Source: Thermoplasmata archaeon (GTDB lineage: Archaea > Thermoplasmatota > Thermoplasmata > RBG-16-68-12). From it: 12,688 bases of DNA. This document shows positions 1 to 6,065 of the stretch, piece after piece. The stretch is taken from assembly GCA_021788795.1 (NCBI GenBank), contig JAJYKG010000038.1, forward strand, positions 1-12,688. The letters run 5' to 3'. The notes under the pieces were generated by a model. It was given only the letters and a program-made list of their open reading frames with translations, searched no databases and was not told the origin of the DNA. Position 1 is the first letter of the stretch. The number at the start of each line of letters is the position of its first letter. The translations under genes were made by a program, and so were the position numbers.

Positions 1-1
1 G

Positions 2-1438
2 TATCCCGTCCTGGCGAAGGACGACATCGGACGCATCCATGAGGCCGCGCTCCGCGAGCTGGAGCGCATCGGCGTCAAGGTGGGCACCGCGAAGGGGCGG
101 GCGCTCCTGAAGAAGGCCGGAGCCACCGTCGACGAGCGCACGGAGGTCGTGAAGATCCCGGGCTCCCTGACGGAGGAGATCCTCGCCGGGCCGCGTGTCC
201 GCGTGACGATGTACGCGCGGGACCCGGAGCAGACCGCGGACCTGGACTTCGCCCACGTCCACCTCTGCAACAACGGCACGGGCCCGCTGACCCTCGACCA
301 CGAGACGGGCGAGCGGCGCCTGTCCACGTCCAAGGACCTCGCGGACAGCGCGAAGGTCTCCAACGCGTGCGACCACCACCATGTTTTCTGGCCCATGTGC
401 AACTCGAACGACGCGCCACCCGAGGTGCGGCTCTACGAGGACCTCAAGGTCTCCTTCATGAACACGCCGAAGCACATCCTCTACGCGAGCGGCGCGAATG
501 CGGAGGAGGCCCGGCGCCTTGTGGTCATGGGGGCCGCGGTCGCGGGCAGCGAGGACGAGCTCCGGAAGCGCCCCATCATGTCCTCCGTGCAGACGACCAT
601 CGCGCCGCTCCAGCTGGACGGCCCGATGATGGACGGCGCGTTCGCCTTCGGCGCGGCGGGCGTGCCCGTCGCCATCTTCACCATGCCGACGCCGGGGGCC
701 ACCGGACCGGTGACCCTGGCCGGCTCCGTGACCGTCGCGGCGATGGAATTCCTGGCGGGACTCGTCCAGTGCCGGCTGGCAAACCGCGCGGCCCCGGTCA
801 TCTGGGGCTGCGGCGTGACGCCGCTCGATATGAAGACGACCACCCGCGCGGGCGGCGCGCCCGAGCACGGCCTCACGGGCGGGGCGATCACCCAGCTTGC
901 CCATTCCTTCGGCTGCCCGAGCCTGACCGGCGGCTTCGATACGACCGCGTCCGTTCCCGGCACCCAGTCCTCGATCGAGGGCTTCCCCCAGGCGATGTCC
1001 GTCGTTCTCGGGGGCGCGGACCTCATCGTCGGGCTCGGCCTGCTGGAGGACGCGAAGACCCTTTCCCTCGTCAAGCTTGTGATCGACAACGAGGAGGCGG
1101 CGATGATCCACCGGCTCGCGGACGGCATCGTCGTCAACGAGGAGACCATCGCCCTCGACGTAATCGAGAAGGTCGGCATCGGCGGGATGTACCTGACCCA
1201 TAAGCACACGATGCAGCACCTGCGGGAGGAGCAGTTCTTCCCAAAGCTCATCGACCGCCGATCCGCGGACCTCTGGGAGAAGGACGGACGGAAGTCCCTG
1301 GAGGACCGCGCACGGGACAAGGTCCGGGAGGCCCTCGCGGCGCCCGTACCCTACCCCCTCGACCCCAGGGTTGTCCGCACCCTCGACCGGTTGATCGACG
1401 AGGCCTCGAGGGCCGAGGTCACGGAGCCCATCCGCTGA
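2..1438 (+). CDS. MttB-family (trimethylamine methyltransferase-like) protein, 5' partial, non-pyrrolysine
   Basis: This frame is open from the left edge (first full codon at base 2) to TGA at 1436-1438, giving 478 visible residues. Alignment with the downstream paralogue suggests only about a dozen N-terminal residues are missing. A GTG at 80 is not the real start, because homologous residues continue upstream of it. Family signatures shared with the neighbour include IAPLQLDGPMMDG, MPTPGATGPVTLAGS, TPLDMKTTTRAGGAPEH and the C-terminal LIDRRSADLW...KSLEDRARDK. MttB-superfamily enzymes have a TIM-barrel fold and transfer a methyl group from a methylated amine or quaternary amine to a cobalamin-binding corrinoid protein. 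Methanogen MttB uses pyrrolysine encoded by an in-frame UAG. No amber codon interrupts this frame, so it belongs to the non-Pyl branch, known to include glycine betaine, proline betaine and carnitine demethylases. The substrate cannot be read from sequence. The stop lies 30 bases before the next gene's ATG, so the two are probably co-transcribed. Confidence 0.9.
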   Translation, partial: YPVLAKDDIGRIHEAALRELERIGVKVGTAKGRALLKKAGATVDERTEVVKIPGSLTEEILAGPRVRVTMYARDPEQTADLDFAHVHLCNNGTGPLTLDHETGERRLSTSKDLADSAKVSNACDHHHVFWPMCNSNDAPPEVRLYEDLKVSFMNTPKHILYASGANAEEARRLVVMGAAVAGSEDELRKRPIMSSVQTTIAPLQLDGPMMDGAFAFGAAGVPVAIFTMPTPGATGPVTLAGSVTVAAMEFLAGLVQCRLANRAAPVIWGCGVTPLDMKTTTRAGGAPEHGLTGGAITQLAHSFGCPSLTGGFDTTASVPGTQSSIEGFPQAMSVVLGGADLIVGLGLLEDAKTLSLVKLVIDNEEAAMIHRLADGIVVNEETIALDVIEKVGIGGMYLTHKHTMQHLREEQFFPKLIDRRSADLWEKDGRKSLEDRARDKVREALAAPVPYPLDPRVVRTLDRLIDEASRAEVTEPIR

Positions 1439-1452
1439 CGGAGGACGACGAA

Positions 1453-1461
1453 AGAGGAGGT
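1453..1461 (+). promoter_or_regulatory. Strong Shine-Dalgarno of the second MttB-like gene
   Basis: The sequence GAGGAGGTG precedes ATG 1469 by about 7 bases. It decides the start in favour of this ATG over the overlapping GTG at 1460, and indicates ribosome re-initiation within a two-gene operon. Most other genes in the window show no such clear site. Confidence 0.75.
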
Positions 1462-1468
1462 GACCACG

Positions 1469-2932
1469 ATGACCTACGGCATCCAGCGCGGCATCCAGTT
1501 CCGAATCCTGAGCGAGGCCGACCTGCAGCGGATCCACGCGGGGACCCTGCACATCCTCGAGACGGTCGGAATCCGGGTGGACAGCGACGCATCGAGGAAG
1601 CTCCTGAAGGCGAACGGCGCGGACGTCGACGACCGCACGCGGATCGTCAAGTTCCCCGCCCGCCTCGTCGAGGAAGCCCTCGCCCGGAAGAGCACGTCCA
1701 TCACCCTGGCGGCCCGCGACCCCAAGTACGACGCGAAGCTCGACGGGAACCAGAGCTACATCACCGCGAACGGGAACGGCGCGGTCACGATCGATTTCGA
1801 GACGGGGAAGCGCCGCCCGTCGACCAAGAAGGACGTGGCGGATACCTCGCGGATCATCGACTACCTGCCGAACGTCCACATCCACTGGCCCATGGTCAGT
1901 TCGATGGACCAGCACCCGTCGACCGTGCACCTGCACGACCTGGACGCGTCGCTGAACCACACGCAGAAACACGTGATGTACGAGACCGGGGTGACCCTCA
2001 AGGACGCCAAGGCCCTCACGGAGATGGGGTACCTCGCCGCCGGCGGGGAGAAGGAGTTCCGGCGGCGCCCCATCACGTCGTGCCTCCAGTGCACCTTCGC
2101 GCCCCTCCAGCTCGACGCGGGCGTCATGGACGCGAGCCTGTACTTCGCGGAGGCGGGCGTGCCGCTCGTCTTCTTCGGGATGCCGCAGCCCGGGGCCACC
2201 GGGCCCGCGACCCTCGTCGGCTCCCTCGTCGTCGGCAACGCGGAGGTCCTCGCGGCCCTGACGATCGTCCAGCTGCACGCGCCCGGCGCCGCCGTGATCT
2301 ACGGAATGGGCAACGCGCCCCTCGACATGAAGACGACCGTGCGCTCCGGCGGCAGCCCCGAGCACGCCCTCTCGTCCGCGATGGCCACGGAGCTCGCGCA
2401 CTGGTACAAGATGCCGTCGTGCGTCGGCGTGTCCGCGACCGCGAAGGTCCCCGGGGACCAGGCGGTGCTCGAGTACTACACCGGGCTCGTCGGCCCGCTG
2501 ATGGCGGGGGCGGACCTCATGTGCGGCATCGGCCTCCTCGAGGACTCCGCGACCCTGTACTACGAGCAGATCGTCGTGGACGACGAAATCGCCGGCGCGA
2601 TCGCGCGGCTCGTCCGCGGCGAGTGGGCGGACGACGACACCCTCGCCCTGGACGTGATCGAGAAGGTCGGACCGGGGAAGAACTTCCTCGCGCAACGCCA
2701 CACGATGGCCCACCTCAAGACGGAGCATTTCATGCCCACGCTCATCGACCGCCGCGCCTACGACTCGTGGGCCGCGGACGGTTCGAAGAGCCTCGTGGAC
2801 CGTGCCCGGGACAAGACGAAGTGGATCCTCGCGAACCACACGGTTCCGCCCCTGGACGCGGACGTGCAGAAGCGCCTGCGCGCGGTCATCGAGCGTGAGC
2901 AGGCGCCCCACGAGCAAGCCGTCGTCGCGTAG
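1469..2932 (+). CDS. MttB-family (trimethylamine methyltransferase-like) protein, complete, non-pyrrolysine
   Basis: The protein has 487 residues, close to the roughly 490 usual for MttB. I chose ATG 1469 because a strong Shine-Dalgarno (GAGGAGGTG, about 1453-1461) lies at ideal spacing before it. The GTG at 1460 sits inside that site and is an unlikely start. Conserved stretches are FAPLQLDAGVMDA (about 210-222), MPQPGATGPATLVGS (238-252), APLDMKTTVRSGGSPEH (283-299), GVSATAKVPGDQAVLEY (320-336) and LIDRRAYDSWAADGSKSL (425-442). No in-frame TAG occurs before the terminal one, so no pyrrolysine is used. By position, the family's Pyl site should fall near residues 320-336 (inference). Expected role: methyl transfer from a quaternary amine or related donor to a corrinoid protein in the cytoplasm. 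It is clearly paralogous to the preceding gene, with matching motifs in the same order, but the two have diverged well beyond a recent duplication. No corrinoid protein, reductive activase or transporter gene lies downstream within the window. Confidence 0.93.
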   Translation: MTYGIQRGIQFRILSEADLQRIHAGTLHILETVGIRVDSDASRKLLKANGADVDDRTRIVKFPARLVEEALARKSTSITLAARDPKYDAKLDGNQSYITANGNGAVTIDFETGKRRPSTKKDVADTSRIIDYLPNVHIHWPMVSSMDQHPSTVHLHDLDASLNHTQKHVMYETGVTLKDAKALTEMGYLAAGGEKEFRRRPITSCLQCTFAPLQLDAGVMDASLYFAEAGVPLVFFGMPQPGATGPATLVGSLVVGNAEVLAALTIVQLHAPGAAVIYGMGNAPLDMKTTVRSGGSPEHALSSAMATELAHWYKMPSCVGVSATAKVPGDQAVLEYYTGLVGPLMAGADLMCGIGLLEDSATLYYEQIVVDDEIAGAIARLVRGEWADDDTLALDVIEKVGPGKNFLAQRHTMAHLKTEHFMPTLIDRRAYDSWAADGSKSLVDRARDKTKWILANHTVPPLDADVQKRLRAVIEREQAPHEQAVVA

Positions 2933-3160
2933 ACGGCCGTCCGGACGAAGCGTCAGCATCGATCCCAAGCGGGAGCGCCGCATGTCAAAGAATGCCGGGG
3001 CTTGGGGAGGCATGCGACGGAGAAGCCACCCAGGACGAAACAAGGCCCACGTTTCCTGTGGACACGGCTCGAACTTTCCGTGATCGGATATGTACACACC
3101 CGTTTCGGAGACCCGAATAAAGGGAAAGTAATTCCGTAAGCGTAATTAAGGTGCTCCGAA

Positions 3161-3244
3161 ATGACTGAGTCAAACAAGCATCCCTCCAACCAACACCAAC
3201 CGCCCGGGACCAAGGGCGTCCACCCGCCCCCCGGACGGCCCTAA
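3161..3244 (+). CDS. Possible small proline-rich peptide (27 aa)
   Basis: ATG 3161 opens a 27-codon frame ending in TAA at 3242-3244. The peptide is hydrophilic, starts MTESNKHPSNQH and ends in a proline/glycine-rich tail (HPPPGRP). AAGGTG lies about 7 bases before the ATG, and an AT-rich TATA-like stretch (GTAATT) lies about 28 bases upstream. A TTTTT run follows the stop directly. These signals fit a short transcription unit, but a frame this short can arise by chance and I recognise no homologue. It could instead be an untranslated leader or the end of the methyltransferase transcript. Confidence 0.2.
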   Translation: MTESNKHPSNQHQPPGTKGVHPPPGRP

Positions 3245-3249
3245 TTTTT
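3245..3249 (+). terminator. Poly-T run, possible archaeal terminator
   Basis: TTTTT directly after the TAA of the small ORF, preceded by very GC-rich sequence, fits the T-run type of archaeal transcription termination. It is one of few such runs in this GC-rich window. The transcript it would end could be the methyltransferase operon or the small ORF. There is no strong hairpin before it, so the call is weak. Confidence 0.25.
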
Positions 3250-3302
3250 CGAGCCGTTCTCGCGCGCCCGATGGACAGGTGCCGCAGCCGCGGGCAAGCC
3301 GC

Positions 3303-3488
3303 ATGTTCGGCGTCCGCGCGCGCATCGAAGCGTCCGAGGGGGCGGAGGCCCGGCTGCGGTGCGCCGCGGAGGACGACCGCGGGAAGCCGCATGCGGCGAT
3401 GGCGCCCATCTGGGCACGGGAGAGCCGCGCCGCCGCGAGGGCGGGGATCTCCCGGCCCGCCTACCTCCTCGAGGACCCGGACCCGTGA
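3303..3488 (+). CDS. Hypothetical small protein (61 aa)
   Basis: From ATG 3303 the frame runs 61 codons to TGA at 3486-3488; a GTG at 3279 would add eight residues. Third codon positions are almost all G or C, and much less so in the second position, which is how the confident genes in this window behave. The product is charged and alanine/arginine-rich, with no membrane segment and no motif I recognise. It ends WAR...PAYLLEDPDP. It converges on the minus-strand gene that ends at 3498, leaving nine bases between the stops. GC-rich DNA often yields false frames of this size, so the call rests on codon bias and tidy packing only. Confidence 0.35.
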   Translation: MFGVRARIEASEGAEARLRCAAEDDRGKPHAAMAPIWARESRAAARAGISRPAYLLEDPDP

Positions 3489-3497
3489 GCGCGCGGC

Positions 3498-3917
3498 CTA
3501 CGGAGAAGGCGGCAGCGGGCCGAAGCCGTACGGCCCACCGATGTACTCCCAGAACTTGTCCTCCCAGAAGTCCACATCCTCCCGGATGTGCCGGACGGCC
3601 TGAGGCTTGAGGCCCTCGCGCTCCGCGGCCTCCAGCCGCCCGCGGAGCTGCTCCTCCGTCTCGTCCGACAGTTCGGAGAGGATCTTCTCCAGGTCCTTCC
3701 GGAACCCCGGATCGAGCACGTGCTCAGGATGCCGGACGACGAGCCGGTAGTGATGCTGGTGCTCCGACGTCTGCACGCGGAGGACCTGCCACTCCAGCGG
3801 CTCCTTCCGCTCCTGCTGGAGGCGGTACGCCGCGAGGTTCCCCAGCGCGCGGGCGACGAACTCCTCCTCGTGCAGGTGCGGCTGCAGGAAGACCCCAATC
3901 TCTACGCCCCGGTGCAT
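3498..3917 (-). CDS. Hypothetical protein, 139 aa, leaderless start
   Basis: I do not recognise this protein. The frame can be read much further upstream (to 4205), but ATG 3917 is preferred. A TATA-like box (GTTTATAC on this strand, 3939-3946) is centred about 25 bases before it, the spacing expected for a leaderless archaeal mRNA, and the extension would run antisense through the metallo-beta-lactamase gene. Residues 1-60 look like a mixed alpha/beta segment rich in His and Glu (LQPHLHEEEF, QTSEHQHHYRLVVRHPEH). Residues about 68-125 are mostly charged helix (FRKDLEKILSELSDETEEQL). The tail is aromatic and Gly/Pro-rich (DFWEDKFWEYIGG...PLPPSP). There is no signal peptide or membrane segment, so it is probably cytoplasmic. 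The His-rich N-terminal part could bind metal, but no known motif supports that. Confidence 0.7.
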   Translation of the reverse strand: MHRGVEIGVFLQPHLHEEEFVARALGNLAAYRLQQERKEPLEWQVLRVQTSEHQHHYRLVVRHPEHVLDPGFRKDLEKILSELSDETEEQLRGRLEAAEREGLKPQAVRHIREDVDFWEDKFWEYIGGPYGFGPLPPSP

Positions 3918-3938
3918 GGGCGTACCACGGACGCGGTC

Positions 3939-3946
3939 GTATAAAC
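3939..3946 (-). promoter_or_regulatory. TATA-like box for the 139-aa gene
   Basis: On the minus strand this reads GTTTATAC in a GC-rich background. Its centre is about 25 bases upstream of ATG 3917. In archaea the TATA centre lies about 26-27 bases before the transcription start, so transcription would begin at or near the ATG. Confidence 0.5.
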
Positions 3947-3974
3947 GGCCTTGCCGGATTCCCGCCGCGGGTCC

Positions 3975-3983
3975 TTCAATATC
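3975..3983 (+). promoter_or_regulatory. TATA-like box for the metallo-beta-lactamase gene
   Basis: TTCAATATC is an AT-rich interruption of GC-rich sequence, centred about 26 bases before ATG 4005, again the leaderless spacing. It forms a divergent promoter pair with the box at 3939-3946, about 36 bases apart centre to centre. Confidence 0.4.
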
Positions 3984-4004
3984 GCGGCCGTCGTCGCAGG
4001 CGCC

Positions 4005-4603
4005 ATGCCTTCCCGCCGACCGCCCGCGCGCCGCCCCGCCGACCGCCTCCCGAAGGTCCGCATCCTCTTCGAGGGCTATGCGAACCCCGGGGTGGCGTCC
4101 ACCGTGGGCTACGTCCGCGACGGCCGGGCGCGGATCGTCATCGACCCGGGCATGGTGCCTTCCCGGGGTCCATCCTGAATCCGCTCCGGCGCCTCGGAGT
4201 CTCACCTCGGCAAATCACAGACGTGGTCTTCTCCCACCACCACCCGGACCACACGCTCCACGCCGCGCTCTTCCCGGACGCGCGGTTCCACGACCACTGG
4301 GCCACCTACCAGGCTGACCGCTGGGAGAGCCGCGAGGCCGAGGGATTCCTCGTGTCCCCGCACGTCCGCCTCCTGGAGACGCCCGGGCATACGCCGCAGG
4401 ACATCACGACCCTCGTGGAGACCGCGGACGGCCCGGTGGCGTTCACCCACCTGTGGTGGGGGCCCCATGGTCCCGCGGAGGACCCGTTCGCGCCGGACCC
4501 CGCGCTCCTCCACCGCAGCCGCGGGCGCGTGCTCGGCCTGGCGCGGCGCATCGTCCCGGGCCATGGGCCCGCGTTCGAGCCGGGACCCGACACGCCTCGT
4601 TGA
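4005..4603 (+). pseudogene. Metallo-beta-lactamase-fold hydrolase with a one-base frameshift
   Basis: The gene starts at ATG 4005 and its first frame stops at TGA 4176-4178. The rest of the protein continues in another frame to TGA 4601-4603. Adding one G to the GGGG run at 4165-4168 joins VIDPGMVPSRG smoothly to SILNPLRRLGVSPRQITD and gives a 199-residue MBL-fold protein. In that reconstruction the metal motif HxHxDH is H78, H80, D82, H83 (SHHHPDH). The next ligand is H129 (ETPGHT) and the last H187 (VPGHGPAF). The usual bridging aspartate is replaced by H149 (AFTHLWW). The family hydrolyses thioesters, lactones, nucleic acids or beta-lactams using one or two zinc ions; this one resembles small single-domain MBLAC1-like proteins (inference). 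The rest of the frame is intact with normal codon bias, so the break is recent, a sequencing error in the G run, or less likely a programmed frameshift. Confidence 0.85.
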
Positions 4604-4643
4604 GACTCGAGGACCAGGGAGCCGCCAATCCGGGCGGCGAGGC

Positions 4644-4648
4644 CTTAT
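4644..4648 (+). promoter_or_regulatory. CTTAT promoter-like element of VOC gene 1
   Basis: CTTAT begins exactly 35 bases before ATG 4679. The same pentamer begins exactly 35 bases before the ATG of the second VOC gene. In GC-rich surroundings it is a reasonable weak TATA element, predicting a start of transcription a few bases before the ATG. Confidence 0.4.
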
Positions 4649-4678
4649 CCGACACGAGGGCGTGGGCGCGGCGAGAGC

Positions 4679-5068
4679 ATGGACGTCAAGTTCGCGTACA
4701 CAGGCATCCGAGTGAAGGACCTCGAGGCGTCGGTCCAGTTCTACACGACTGTCCTGGGCATGCACGAAGTGGCCCGCTTCACGCAACCGGCCACCCAGGG
4801 GACCGTCGTGATCCTCATGAGGCAAGGGAACGACCACCAGCTGGAGCTCAACTACTATCCGAAGGGGAGCCGGTTCGACACCCCGTATGCGGCGGGGGAG
4901 GAGCTGGACCATCTGGGCTTCGAGACCATGGACCTCGATGCGGTGCTCGCCGAGGCGAAGAAGGCCGGGCACCCGGCGGTCCTCGAGATGAGGGACCCGC
5001 AGCACCGGTGGGCCTACATCCGCGATCCGAACGGCATCTGGGTCGAGTTCTTCGTCCCGCCCAGCTGA
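4679..5068 (+). CDS. VOC-superfamily (glyoxalase I-like) protein, copy 1
   Basis: The protein has 129 residues and two beta-alpha-beta-beta-beta modules typical of the vicinal-oxygen-chelate fold. Signatures are YTGIRVKDLEASVQFYTTVLGM (7-28), LELNYYPKG (55-63), ELDHLGF (75-81) and WAYIRDPNGIWVEFF (to 125). Compared with E. coli glyoxalase I (ligands His5, Glu56, His74, Glu122), the matching residues are Tyr7, Glu56, His78 and Glu123, so the first metal ligand is a tyrosine. The fold serves lactoylglutathione lyases, dioxygenases, epimerases and resistance proteins; substrate and metal use are unknown here. It is cytoplasmic. It starts 75 bases after the MBL gene stop and has its own CTTAT element, so it may have its own promoter. 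The next gene is a gap-free paralogue. Confidence 0.9.
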   Translation: MDVKFAYTGIRVKDLEASVQFYTTVLGMHEVARFTQPATQGTVVILMRQGNDHQLELNYYPKGSRFDTPYAAGEELDHLGFETMDLDAVLAEAKKAGHPAVLEMRDPQHRWAYIRDPNGIWVEFFVPPS

Positions 5069-5103
5069 GCCGCCGCCCGCAGCCGTCGTTCGGAGGGACG
5101 AGG

Positions 5104-5108
5104 CTTAT
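5104..5108 (+). promoter_or_regulatory. CTTAT promoter-like element of VOC gene 2
   Basis: CTTAT begins 35 bases before ATG 5139, the same sequence and distance as upstream of VOC gene 1. The bases between it and the ATG have otherwise diverged, so the shared element may be functional. Confidence 0.4.
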
Positions 5109-5138
5109 GGCCCCTCTCGGCCTCACGCGTGCGGAACC

Positions 5139-5519
5139 ATGAAGGCCAAGCTCACGTACACGGGGATCCGTGTGAAGGACCTGGAGGCGTCCGTGCGATT
5201 CTACACGAACGTCCTCGGCATGAAGGAAGTTGGGCGGAGCATGATCGAGGCCGCGAAGGGGACCGTCGTCAACCTGGTCAGCGAGGACGGGGGGCACCCG
5301 ATTGAGTTGAACTACTATGAGAAGGGGAGCCCGTTCGCCACGACGTACGCGGTCGGGGAGGGGCTCGACCACCTCGCCTTCCAGGTGGAGAACCTGGACG
5401 CTGCCCTCGCCGAGGCCGAGCAGGCCGGCCACCGGCTCGTCAAGGAGATGAAAGGCCCCACGGCGCGGTGGGCGTACATCCAGGACCCGAACGGGATCTG
5501 GATCGAGCTGTTCGCGTAG
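5139..5519 (+). CDS. VOC-superfamily (glyoxalase I-like) protein, copy 2
   Basis: The protein has 126 residues and aligns with copy 1 without a gap along its length. The opening motif YTGIRVKDLEASVRFYTNVLGM is nearly identical. The same putative metal set is present: Tyr7 in place of the first His, then Glu56, His78 and Glu123. Other family markers are IELNYYEKG, GLDHLAF and WAYIQDPNGIWIELF. It differs mainly at 33-55 and 84-106, which in VOC proteins help shape the active site, so the two copies may act on different substrates (inference). They could also pair as a heterodimer, since VOC sites often form between modules. The start ATG lies 70 bases after the copy 1 stop. A DUF1579-like gene follows 18 bases after this stop, so those two are probably co-transcribed. 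Confidence 0.9.
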   Translation: MKAKLTYTGIRVKDLEASVRFYTNVLGMKEVGRSMIEAAKGTVVNLVSEDGGHPIELNYYEKGSPFATTYAVGEGLDHLAFQVENLDAALAEAEQAGHRLVKEMKGPTARWAYIQDPNGIWIELFA

Positions 5520-5537
5520 CCGCCGAGGCAAACGGCC

Positions 5538-6065
5538 ATGGCGCACCGCCGCGAGGGGGCTCCGACGGCCTGGGTCCTGCCGGGACTCGGGGCGTACGGG
5601 CCGGACCCCGCGCTCAAGGACAAGCTCAGCCTCTTCGGCCAGTTCGTCGGCGATTGGGACCTCGATCGCTGGTGGATCGAGCGGGACGGGTCGGAACACC
5701 GGAACACGGGCCGCGTGTACTTCCGCTGGATCCTCGGCGGTCGCGCGGTCCAAGACATCTGGAGCGCCATCGGGGGCGACCCGTCGCAGGAAACTGCGGT
5801 AGGCACGACCATCCGCTTCTACGACGCGGCGAAGGACACGTGGACGAGCCTATGGATTGCGCCCAAGTACGGGCTCCTCGTGCGTTTCACGGTGCATCGG
5901 CGGGGGAACGAGATCGTGCTCGAGACGGACCAGGACGGCTACCCGGAGCGGTGGATCTTCTCGGACATCACCCCTGCCGCGTTCCGGTGGCGGGCTGAGG
6001 AGTCCCACGACCGCGGGACAACTTGGGAGCGGACCGAGGAGATGCGAGCTCGGCGGCGCCGCTGA
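5538..6065 (+). CDS. DUF1579-like (lipocalin-type beta-barrel) protein
   Basis: The protein has 175 residues, starting at ATG 5538 just after the second VOC gene, with only a weak GAGG upstream. The body opens LSLFGQFVGDWDLD (about 31-44) and continues through GRVYFRWILGGRAVQDIW, GTTIRFYDAAKDTWTSLW, RWIFSDITPAAFRW and WERTEEMRARRRR. The order of a G-[DE]-W motif, a strand ending in GGRAxQDxW and repeated beta strands with aromatic residues resembles the DUF1579-like group of small beta-barrel proteins, whose function is not established. There is no signal peptide, so it is likely cytoplasmic. The barrel could hold a hydrophobic ligand, and the short gap to the VOC gene suggests joint expression. 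The arginine-rich tail is probably surface-exposed. Confidence 0.75.
   Translation: MAHRREGAPTAWVLPGLGAYGPDPALKDKLSLFGQFVGDWDLDRWWIERDGSEHRNTGRVYFRWILGGRAVQDIWSAIGGDPSQETAVGTTIRFYDAAKDTWTSLWIAPKYGLLVRFTVHRRGNEIVLETDQDGYPERWIFSDITPAAFRWRAEESHDRGTTWERTEEMRARRRR

Larger units (their letters stand above)
2933..3302. other. Gene-poor spacer with an AT-richer island
   Basis: There is no confident gene here. Positions about 3060-3180 are distinctly AT-richer than the flanks and hold runs such as GAATAAAGGGAAAGTAATT. A small hairpin is visible at 3104-3117 (TTCGG, loop AGAC, CCGAA). The amber-terminated MttB frame stays open after its TAG until TAA at 3137-3139, but with codon use unlike the gene. 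A possible 27-codon ORF and a TTTTT run lie in the right half and are listed separately. I see no tRNA cloverleaf and no convincing C/D-box pair. Confidence 0.5.

Noticed and set aside
2930..3139. Read-through of the terminal TAG of the second MttB-like gene as pyrrolysine, giving a 68-residue extension
   Set aside because: The frame does stay open to TAA at 3137-3139, but family Pyl sites are internal, the protein is already full length at the TAG, and codon use after it is unlike the gene.
3918..4205. An N-terminal extension of the 139-aa minus-strand protein by about 96 residues
   Set aside because: It would run antisense to the MBL gene, its composition is Arg/Gly-rich noise, and the TATA-like box spacing supports ATG 3917.
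4202..5753. Long minus-strand frames antisense to the MBL, VOC and DUF1579-like genes
   Set aside because: The plus strand carries recognisable domains throughout. The antisense products are Arg/Pro-rich shadows.
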